A stretch of DNA of 11,363 bases, taken from the NCBI GenBank assembly GCA_026985375.1, contig JALSQP010000089.1, positions 1 through 11,363 on the forward strand, given 5' to 3'. The notes below the pieces were generated by a model. It ran no database searches, was not told where the DNA came from, and saw only the letters and a program-made list of their open reading frames with translations. Positions within the stretch are counted from its first letter, which is position 1. Each line of letters opens with the position of its first letter. Origin of the DNA: Desulfurococcales archaeon (GTDB taxonomy: Archaea; Thermoproteota; Thermoprotei_A; Sulfolobales; Desulfurococcaceae). Below, piece after piece: positions 6,060 to 11,363 of this stretch. The translations under genes were made by a program, and so were the position numbers.

Positions 6060-6504
6060 CGCCTTTGATCAATGTTCCACAATATTTACACTCCACTACA
6101 AGAGGGGCCGATCTTCGTAGAACAAAGATAGCCTCGGCATCTTCATCTCTCTTATTTGTGATACACATTGGGTTGGGGCATCTCAGTACACCTTTTATTA
6201 TGTTAGGAAGTCTGACCCTGTATTTCTCCACCACACGATATTCATCAATAACATTAATTGTAGCTGTAGGAGCAACAAGGGATATTAGTTCTAGTTCTCT
6301 CGCATCCAGGATCCTGTTCTCAATTTTTATAATATCCTTCCTTCCAAACTTCCTGCTTGGGACATTCATCACTATTGCTAATCTGTAATTGGTATATCCG
6401 TTTATTCCGAGTATTTTTAATACTTTTAATGCTCTACCAGCTGGTATATGATCGATAACAATTCCTTTTCTTATCTTTGATACGAGGAGTTTTTCATCAT
6501 GCAT
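6031..6504 (-). CDS. pyrI: Aspartate carbamoyltransferase regulatory chain
   Basis: 157 aa from the ATG at 6504. It assembles with PyrB and confers allosteric control by nucleotides. The N-terminal nucleotide domain starts MHDEKLLVSKIRKGIVIDHI and aligns directly with the start of known PyrI proteins, with the conserved VIDHIPAG (17-24). The C-terminal zinc domain has Cys109, Cys114, Cys139 and Cys142, nearly the E. coli positions (109, 114, 138, 141), which bind zinc and contact PyrB. A longer frame from TTG at 6531 would overlap pyrB by 20 nt. The ATG at 6504 is preferred because of the GGTGAG 6 nt before it and the family N-terminus. It lies directly after pyrB, in the usual pyrBI order. 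Confidence 0.95.
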   Translation of the reverse strand: MHDEKLLVSKIRKGIVIDHIPAGRALKVLKILGINGYTNYRLAIVMNVPSRKFGRKDIIKIENRILDARELELISLVAPTATINVIDEYRVVEKYRVRLPNIIKGVLRCPNPMCITNKRDEDAEAIFVLRRSAPLVVECKYCGTLIKGDEIEHSLSI

Positions 6505-6510
6505 TATAGG

Positions 6511-6516
6511 CTCACC
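6511..6516 (-). promoter_or_regulatory. Shine-Dalgarno that sets the pyrI start
   Basis: GGTGAG overlaps the pyrB stop codon (TGA at 6514-6512) and lies 6 nt before the ATG at 6504. It supports the short pyrI start and termination-reinitiation coupling of the two subunits. Confidence 0.75.
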
Positions 6517-7435
6517 CCAGAATACTTGCAAGAAGCGCCATTCTTACAGGGACACCTAAACTTGCCTGATAAAAATAAGCCGCATACTTCGTATTGTCTA
6601 TCTTTCTTTCTATCTCGTCAAGTTTAGGCAGTGGATGGAGGATCTTAAGATCTGGCTTAGCATTCTTCAGAAGATTCAATGTGATCTTAAAAGCATTCTT
6701 CACACGTTCATATTCCTCGGGATCGGGATATCTTTCTCTCTGAATCCTAGTAACGTATAATACGTCCAGCTCATGTATAATCTCTCTAAGGTCTCTAACC
6801 TCCTCAACCCTCAACCCTAGCTCTTTAAGCCTCTCTCGAACAGATTCACGAAGAGTGAGATTTCCAGGCGATATCAAATATACTTTTTTCGGATTAAACC
6901 TAGATAATCCATAGAGTAAACTAGCTATGGTTCTCGCATACTTTAGGTCACCAAGTACACCTATTATAAGTCCGTCTATTCTTCCTTTGAGCTTATAGAT
7001 TGTATAGAGATCTATGAGGGCTTGGGTTGGATGTTCGTGTTTACCATCGCCTGCATTTATAATGGGTACCGATGATATCATGGAGGCGTATAATGCTGTT
7101 CCATCATATGGGCTCCTAATAACTATTAGGTCACTATAAGCACTCATCATTCTAATCGTATCGCCTATATTCTCTCCTTTGGCTAGACTAGTTGTTGTTT
7201 TGGATGCAAACACCAGTGCTTTTCCTCCGAGTCTATAAGTTGCTGCCTGAAAACTATACATTGTACGTGTACTTGGTTCGAGGAACAGAAGGGATACTAT
7301 TTTACCCGATAAGTAATTGAGGGTCCTTCTTTCCTTAAGTAGACTTACCATTTGATCAGTGCGTTTGAAGATATATTCGATATCTTTCCTAGAGAGATCG
7401 AGAATACTTATTAGGTTTCTGTTCCTAAAGCCCAT
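6512..7435 (-). CDS. pyrB: Aspartate carbamoyltransferase catalytic chain
   Basis: 307 aa. It joins carbamoyl phosphate and aspartate to give N-carbamoyl-aspartate, the committed step. The carbamoyl-phosphate site is FLEPSTRTMYSF (51-62, with Ser55, Thr56, Arg57, Thr58). The loop SLAKGE has Lys86, donated to the neighbouring subunit's site. HPTQALIDLYTI (135-146), GDLKYART (162-169), RIQRER (230-235) and HPLP (267-270) are the remaining substrate contacts. SLAKGE with PyrI next door separates it from ornithine carbamoyltransferase. Its ATG lies 67 bp after the pyrE stop, the largest gap in the cluster, with a TATA box. No clear SD precedes it, consistent with a short-leader transcript. It appears to head a pyrBIKCD unit. 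Confidence 0.97.
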   Translation of the reverse strand: MGFRNRNLISILDLSRKDIEYIFKRTDQMVSLLKERRTLNYLSGKIVSLLFLEPSTRTMYSFQAATYRLGGKALVFASKTTTSLAKGENIGDTIRMMSAYSDLIVIRSPYDGTALYASMISSVPIINAGDGKHEHPTQALIDLYTIYKLKGRIDGLIIGVLGDLKYARTIASLLYGLSRFNPKKVYLISPGNLTLRESVRERLKELGLRVEEVRDLREIIHELDVLYVTRIQRERYPDPEEYERVKNAFKITLNLLKNAKPDLKILHPLPKLDEIERKIDNTKYAAYFYQASLGVPVRMALLASILG

Positions 7436-7466
7436 GAAGCCCGTTCCAAATTATGGGTTGTTCCTC

Positions 7467-7475
7467 TATAAAAAA
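7467..7475 (-). promoter_or_regulatory. TATA box of the pyrBIKCD unit
   Basis: TTTTTTATA on the minus strand is centred about 36 bp before the pyrB ATG in the pyrE-pyrB gap. This would give a leader of about 10 nt. It suggests that pyrB to pyrD can be transcribed separately from pyrGFE; read-through from pyrE is not excluded. Confidence 0.5.
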
Positions 7476-7502
7476 TTTGCCTTCTTATTTGATAGCGTAA
7501 TC

Positions 7503-8105
7503 TTATTTGTTTTCGACGTTTTTCTCAATATATTTGATGACAATATTATATGTTTCAGGATCTATAAGATCTTCTAATGAATTAACTATATCGAATACGT
7601 TGGCATAACTATGAAGTTTTACACCAAGCGATGATAGCTTCTGCCTACCGCCTTCACATCTGTCAATTATTACGAACACATCTGTGACTATACCACCTGC
7701 TGCTCTTACCGCGTTTATTGCGCTCGAAATAGTTCCTCCTGTTGTTATCACATCATCGATAATTATCACGATCTTATCTTTGACATCGGCTTCGACAAGT
7801 CTCTTTGTACCATGAGACTTCGGTTTTTTCCTCACGTACGTGACTGGTTTATTAAGGAGGCAGGATAGATAGCCTGCATGAATTATCCCGGCAGTCTCAA
7901 TCCCTGCTATAATATCATACTTTAATCCAGATATTTCGGAAGCTATAGAGATCATTATTCCTCTATATAGTTCAGGGTAAAGAGGTAATTCTCTGAGATC
8001 AATATAAAATGGGCTTTTTTTACCACTAGCTAGTTTATATTCACCAAACTTTATTATTCCTCGTCGATACATCTCAACTAAAGTATCCCTGATATGAGTC
8101 GCCAT
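7503..8105 (-). CDS. pyrE: Orotate phosphoribosyltransferase
   Basis: 200 aa from the ATG at 8105. It joins orotate to PRPP to form OMP. Landmarks are KFGEYKLASGKKSPFYIDLR (19-38), the orotate-binding N-terminal segment, and the flexible catalytic loop with YVRKKPKSHGT (90-100). The PRPP motif VIIIDDVITTGGT (113-125) follows. These separate it from purine PRTases. A longer frame from ATG 8126 would overlap pyrF by 20 nt and has no SD. The ATG at 8105 has GGTGG 6 nt upstream and a family-like N-terminus, and sits 1 nt after the pyrF stop. The downstream gap to pyrB carries a promoter. Confidence 0.95.
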   Translation of the reverse strand: MATHIRDTLVEMYRRGIIKFGEYKLASGKKSPFYIDLRELPLYPELYRGIMISIASEISGLKYDIIAGIETAGIIHAGYLSCLLNKPVTYVRKKPKSHGTKRLVEADVKDKIVIIIDDVITTGGTISSAINAVRAAGGIVTDVFVIIDRCEGGRQKLSSLGVKLHSYANVFDIVNSLEDLIDPETYNIVIKYIEKNVENK

Positions 8106-8106
8106 T

Positions 8107-8793
8107 CTAATCCACCAGTTTCTCATGTATTTCTGCTATTCGCATAGCTATTTCTTCAGGTTTATGCGAGAACAATATTGCCCGTCCTATGATCTCATAG
8201 TCCGCACCGGCCCTTAATGCAGAGCCGGGCTCGGCGCCCTGAGCGCCTATGCCAGGCGAGTATATTTTCACAAATATCCCTCTGGACAATAGTTTTTCTC
8301 TAACCATCCTTATGATGCGAGGCCTGGTTGCCGGCACGACTATCCCATAGGGCTTCACCCTCTCAGCCACCCTGATCAGCTCGTTCAGCGAATGATCTAT
8401 AACATCGATTGATCCTGGGTGACTCATTGAGATAACTAATATGAGCCTTATATTATTCTTGTTGAGGTATTCTTTGAGCTCTTGAAGCCCGCCCTTTAGA
8501 CCTATAAATGCATGTGCTATAGCCTCATTTATGCCAACATCAATAAAAGGCTCTATAGCGGAGATCATAATAGGCGCTATATCTGCTAGTTTGAAATCTA
8601 GTATAATATGTTCTAGATCACATGCTTCCTCGATAATACTCCTTACTCCCATGATCCCATATCTTACTATGAATGGTAGTCCTAACTTAATACCTACAAT
8701 ATAGCTTTTGACTCGAGTAAGCCTGGCAATGAGTTCTTTAATCTCCACGTCCTTATATGGATCGATTGCGAGTATTATTCTTGACATCACCAT
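8107..8793 (-). CDS. pyrF: Orotidine 5'-phosphate decarboxylase
   Basis: 228 aa from the ATG at 8793. It decarboxylates OMP to UMP. The beta-barrel motifs are AIDP near the N-terminus, GIKLG (about 34-38), and the catalytic LDFKLAD with the Asp-x-Lys-x-x-Asp array (Asp66, Lys68, Asp71). SPGIGAQG (179-186) and IGRAI (202-206) bind phosphate. This is the short archaeal form. Several starts lie close together (GTG 8796, ATG 8793, GTG 8790, ATG 8787); all are in frame and differ by at most three residues. I chose the ATG that overlaps the pyrG TGA by one base. The ATG at 8787 is a reasonable alternative, since it places GTGATG-type SD bases just upstream. Confidence 0.96.
   Translation of the reverse strand: MVMSRIILAIDPYKDVEIKELIARLTRVKSYIVGIKLGLPFIVRYGIMGVRSIIEEACDLEHIILDFKLADIAPIMISAIEPFIDVGINEAIAHAFIGLKGGLQELKEYLNKNNIRLILVISMSHPGSIDVIDHSLNELIRVAERVKPYGIVVPATRPRIIRMVREKLLSRGIFVKIYSPGIGAQGAEPGSALRAGADYEIIGRAILFSHKPEEIAMRIAEIHEKLVD
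8112..8116 (-). promoter_or_regulatory. Shine-Dalgarno that sets the pyrE start
   Basis: GGTGG in the last codons of pyrF lies 6 nt before the ATG at 8105, supporting the 200-aa product over the 207-aa one. Confidence 0.6.
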
Positions 8794-10403
8794 CACTTCT
8801 TGATAGCTATGGTTTTTATAAAATAGGTGTACACAGGAGATGGTTCTAACGGTCTACTCTTGAACTCAGGATGCGGCTGGCTCCCGAAGAATAACGTCTT
8901 ATAGTGTTTCATCTCTATATATTCTGGATACCCTTCCATACTCCACCCACTAATTCGTACTCCTACCGATTCAAGTTTGTCAAGATATTTTGGATTTACC
9001 TCATATCTATGTCTATGACGTTCGTAGATCAATTCCTTGTTGTACATCCTATACGCTATTGTATCTCGAACAATTCTAATCGGATGTGCTCCGAGCCTCA
9101 TCGATCCTCCGAGATGTTTTACATTGTATTGGCTTGGTAGGAGATCCACTACTGGGTAAGGAGTATTGGGGTCAAGCTCAGTGCTATTTGCTTTCTCCCA
9201 GCCAACAACATTCCTGAAGATCTCGATAACCATTAACTGCATTCCAAAACATATCCCTAGTACAGGCTTATTGTTCTCTCTAAGCGTTTTAATCGCGTGT
9301 ATTTTTCCTTCCGCACCTCTTTTCCCAAAGCCCGGTAGTATGATAGCGGCATCTGTCTCTTCAACTACTTTCTCGGGTTTGATCCTCCCTCTCTCTATCT
9401 CTGTTGATTCATACCATTTGAGCTCTATGCCGACATTGTTCCATGCTCCTCCGTGTCGGAGTGCCTCAATTATGCTTATGTAGCTGTCGTGGAGCTTTGT
9501 GTATTTTCCTATCATAGCTATCTTTACTTTTTTATCAGTGTTTTTGACCCGGCTAACGAAATCCTCCCACTTGGACATATCAGGTTCTCTATATTCTAGA
9601 TCTAGTAGTCTTGCAATGTATCGGGTGTAACCCTTTAAGTGAAGCAGTAATGGTACCTCATATATCGTATCAACATCTGGATCGCCGAACACAGCATCGA
9701 CCGGAAGATTAGAATATAACGCTATTTTCTGTCGAGCCTCGGGTTCCAGGTCTCTCTGGGATCGTACAACTACTATGTCTGGCATTATTCCTATCCTTCT
9801 CAGCTCTTGTATGCTGTGTTGAACAGGCTTTGTCTTTTGTTCTCCAGTGGCTGATAGAATAGGTGCTAGCGCCACGTGTATGGAGACCGTATTATTTCTG
9901 CCTTCTTCTATGCGCATCTGTCTTACGGCCTCGAGGAAGGGAAGGCTTTCTATATCTCCGACCGTTCCACCAATCTCAACTAGAACTACGTCGGCTTCAT
10001 TATTCTTGGCGATTCTCCGTATACGGTTTTTTATCTCATCGGTAATGTGCGGTATTATTTGTACGCATTTGCCGAGATATTCGCCCCTTCTCTCCTTTGT
10101 GATCACTGATAGGTAGACTTGTCCTGTCGTGATATTGTTTTCCTTGCTTAGGTTGATTCCTAGAAATCTCTCGTAGTGGCCTAGGTCTAGGTCGGTTTCG
10201 CCACCATCTTCTGTTACGAAGACCTCACCATGCATAAACGGGTTCATGGTGCCGGCGTCAACATTGACATAAGGATCAATCTTGATTGCTGTAACGCTGT
10301 AACCCATGCTTTTTATCAGGAGACCAGTAGATGCTGTGACTATTCCTTTTCCCAGCCCCGAGAGAACGCCTCCGGTGATAAACACGTATTTTGTCTTTGT
10401 CAC
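8793..10403 (-). CDS. pyrG: CTP synthase (glutamine-hydrolysing)
   Basis: 536 aa from GTG 10403. It converts UTP to CTP using ATP and ammonia from glutamine. The synthetase half (about 1-290) has P-loop GGVLSGLGKG (11-20), KIDPYVNVDAGTMNP (41-55), HGEVFVTEDGGETDLDLGHYERF (58-80 region) and GEQKTKPVQHS (187-197). The glutaminase half has GICFGMQ with Cys385 and the pair His511/Glu513 in PHPEF. The usual PGGFG oxyanion motif reads PGFG (357-360), one Gly short. The longest open frame starts 31 codons upstream, but GTG 10403 has GGAG 7 nt before it and gives the expected N-terminus TKTKYVFITGG. It heads the pyrGFE group, divergent from the phosphoribosyltransferase gene. Confidence 0.96.
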   Translation of the reverse strand: MTKTKYVFITGGVLSGLGKGIVTASTGLLIKSMGYSVTAIKIDPYVNVDAGTMNPFMHGEVFVTEDGGETDLDLGHYERFLGINLSKENNITTGQVYLSVITKERRGEYLGKCVQIIPHITDEIKNRIRRIAKNNEADVVLVEIGGTVGDIESLPFLEAVRQMRIEEGRNNTVSIHVALAPILSATGEQKTKPVQHSIQELRRIGIMPDIVVVRSQRDLEPEARQKIALYSNLPVDAVFGDPDVDTIYEVPLLLHLKGYTRYIARLLDLEYREPDMSKWEDFVSRVKNTDKKVKIAMIGKYTKLHDSYISIIEALRHGGAWNNVGIELKWYESTEIERGRIKPEKVVEETDAAIILPGFGKRGAEGKIHAIKTLRENNKPVLGICFGMQLMVIEIFRNVVGWEKANSTELDPNTPYPVVDLLPSQYNVKHLGGSMRLGAHPIRIVRDTIAYRMYNKELIYERHRHRYEVNPKYLDKLESVGVRISGWSMEGYPEYIEMKHYKTLFFGSQPHPEFKSRPLEPSPVYTYFIKTIAIKK

Positions 10404-10410
10404 GTGCCCA

Positions 10411-10414
10411 CTCC
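10411..10414 (-). promoter_or_regulatory. Shine-Dalgarno that sets the pyrG start
   Basis: GGAG lies 7 nt before GTG 10403. With the conserved CTP synthase N-terminus directly after, it rejects the 31-residue upstream extension and shows pyrG has a leader. Confidence 0.7.
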
Positions 10415-10461
10415 AAGATTTTGTTTGTTCATATCTATTAAATCCTACCCTGATCAAGGAA

Positions 10462-10478
10462 GTATAATGGTTTAAAAA
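10462..10478 (-). promoter_or_regulatory. Likely promoter region of pyrGFE
   Basis: On the minus strand this contains TTTTTAAAC followed by ATTATAC. Either would place the start around 10439-10450, giving a leader of about 36-47 nt that includes the GGAG. It overlaps the TATA element of the divergent gene. I cannot decide between the two boxes. Confidence 0.35.
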
Positions 10479-10479
10479 C
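10471..10479 (+). promoter_or_regulatory. TATA box of the phosphoribosyltransferase gene
   Basis: TTTAAAAAC is centred 27 bp before the ATG at 10502, the spacing of a leaderless archaeal gene. No SD is present before that ATG. It overlaps the candidate pyrG promoter on the opposite strand. Confidence 0.5.
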
Positions 10480-10501
10480 ACGTATTTGAATAACATAGAA
10501 T

Positions 10502-11074
10502 ATGGCGGGCGAGAATATATCCATAAGATATATGTCCTGGAAAGAGCTTCATAGAGCTCTAATAATGTTGGCCAAAAGACTGCGCAGAGACGGTTTCATC
10601 CCCGACATAATCTTTGCTGTTCTTAAGGGAGGACTAATACCCGCGAGAATACTATCGGATCTGGTGCAAGTAGATGAGATCGGATTTATCGGCGTGAAGT
10701 TCTACAAAGCTGTCGGGACAAGGATGGCTAAACCACATCTAACATTACCGCCTACGCACAGGATAGCCGGACTAAATGTTCTTGTAGTAGATGATGTTGT
10801 CGAAAGCGGTAGGACCCTTCAGCTAGTAATAGAGGAGCTGTCAAGGTATGAGGCTAAAGAGATAAGGAGTCTCACATTGTTTGTTAAGCCTCAACGAACT
10901 ATTTCGCCGGACTACTACTACGAGGAGACCAGCCAGTGGGTTCTATTTCCTTGGGAATATATTGAGACTATCAGAGACGGTGTCGATATAAGGAGTAGCG
11001 TTGGTGAAGATAAGGATCTAGTCGAGGAAATTCTGAGAAGAGGGCTTCTCAGTAAAAATAGTTTTTCTGTTTAA
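10502..11074 (+). CDS. Type I phosphoribosyltransferase, COG2236-like (probable purine salvage)
   Basis: 190 aa. It probably transfers ribose phosphate from PRPP to a purine base (hypoxanthine, guanine or xanthine). The PRPP loop is VLVVDDVVESGRT (93-105), a perfect type I pattern. LKGGLIPARILSDL (41-54) is the second conserved PRPP-contact segment. SWKELHRALIMLAKRL near the N-terminus and the late WVLFPWEYIE (146-155), where Trp-Phe-Pro-Trp-Glu positions are typical, place it in the archaeal COG2236 group rather than with PyrE or bacterial Hpt. The base substrate is uncertain. It is apparently leaderless and divergent from pyrG, sharing a 98-bp region, so PRPP use in salvage and pyrimidine synthesis could be coordinated. 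Its stop is 3 nt from that of the convergent gene. Confidence 0.85.
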   Translation: MAGENISIRYMSWKELHRALIMLAKRLRRDGFIPDIIFAVLKGGLIPARILSDLVQVDEIGFIGVKFYKAVGTRMAKPHLTLPPTHRIAGLNVLVVDDVVESGRTLQLVIEELSRYEAKEIRSLTLFVKPQRTISPDYYYEETSQWVLFPWEYIETIRDGVDIRSSVGEDKDLVEEILRRGLLSKNSFSV

Positions 11075-11077
11075 CGC

Positions 11078-11363
11078 TTAAACAGTTATTATTTCGTCCT
11101 TAAATGTTATGAATTTATTTCGAGCTATATGTGCAAGGAATCCTGCGCTGGGAACAGGCTCATTATTTTTGAAAACCTGTAGGTCATATGTATAACCCGT
11201 TATTTTCCCAACGAAGAACGTGTGATCACCATAATCTCGTGCATCTATTACTTTACACTCGATATTGGCGAGGGCTTCCTTTATACTAGGTACTCTAACT
11301 GTTTTTGATGGAGTTAACGTGATATTCATTTTTCCTAGTTTTTGTGGCCCTGACTCAGTGCCA
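11078..11363 (-). CDS. Flavin reductase-like (FMN-binding split barrel) protein, 3' part only
   Basis: The frame is open to the right edge, so this is the C-terminal ~95 residues; the methionine at 11329 is internal, not the start. The stretch from about residue 12 of the visible part, LTPSKTVRVPSIKEALANIE then CKV, followed by DYGDHTFFVGKI, matches the end of the flavin reductase-like domain (PF01613 type): a proline-containing connection, an EC[KR]V strand, and a GDHTLFxGE-like strand with GDHTFF here. Members bind FMN and act as flavin reductases, flavoredoxins or unknown flavoproteins. Substrate and partner cannot be told. It converges on the phosphoribosyltransferase with 3 nt between stops. 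Confidence 0.75.
   Translation of the reverse strand, partial: GTESGPQKLGKMNITLTPSKTVRVPSIKEALANIECKVIDARDYGDHTFFVGKITGYTYDLQVFKNNEPVPSAGFLAHIARNKFITFKDEIITV

Noticed and set aside
7436..7502. A riboswitch or attenuator between pyrE and pyrB
   Set aside because: The gap is only 67 bp, AT-rich and shows no stable hairpin or T-run pattern; a TATA box explains it better.
10404..10496. 31-residue N-terminal extension of pyrG
   Set aside because: It lies upstream of a good SD and covers the divergent promoter region; the conserved CTP synthase N-terminus begins right at GTG 10403.
1..11363. CRISPR array, insertion sequence or defence island
   Set aside because: No regularly spaced repeats, transposase motifs or terminal inverted repeats; the genes are housekeeping in type apart from the glycosylase-ATPase pair.

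Overview
The window looks like chromosomal DNA of a hyperthermophilic crenarchaeon, most likely Desulfurococcales-like; I cannot name a species from sequence alone. The signs are a tRNA gene with an archaeal intron at position 37/38, TATA boxes about 25 bp upstream of start codons (leaderless transcripts), Shine-Dalgarno (SD) sequences of the GGTGA/GAGGTG type inside operons, archaeal-type PyrI and PyrK, and an AT-rich background in which the structured RNA genes stand out as GC-rich islands.

Layout. Positions 1-72 hold what may be the 3' end of an unidentified rightward gene. Positions 73-394 carry two divergent class II tRNA genes, tRNA-Leu(GAG) leftward and tRNA-Ser(CGA) rightward. The Ser gene has a 28-nt intron, and each gene has a TATA box at about the same distance from its 5' end. 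Positions 426-3009 are a rightward two-gene unit: an AlkA-like HhH-GPD DNA glycosylase, then 1 nt later a predicted ABC-class ATPase (PF09818/COG3044 type) of unknown function. A GC-rich segment at about 3006-3072 between convergent genes has features of a leftward C/D-box guide RNA with an apparent 11-nt match to 16S rRNA.

Positions 3113-10403 are a leftward pyrimidine gene cluster. In transcription order it is pyrG, pyrF, pyrE, a 67-bp gap with a TATA box, then pyrB, pyrI, pyrK, pyrC, pyrD. The products take carbamoyl phosphate and aspartate to UMP (PyrB/PyrI, PyrC, PyrD/PyrK, PyrE, PyrF) and convert UTP to CTP (PyrG). Carbamoyl-phosphate synthetase and the nucleotide kinases are not here. 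Most junctions overlap or nearly abut, which implies translational coupling. Several longest open frames are overextended; SD positions and family N-termini support shorter starts for pyrG, pyrE, pyrI and the glycosylase.

Positions 10502-11074 are a divergent, apparently leaderless phosphoribosyltransferase gene of the COG2236 type, probably purine salvage. It converges on the 3' part of a flavin-reductase-like gene that runs off the right edge.

The pyrimidine cluster itself is well understood. The items most worth a second look are the possible guide RNA at about 3006-3072 and the tight pairing of a DNA glycosylase with an uncharacterised ABC-class ATPase.
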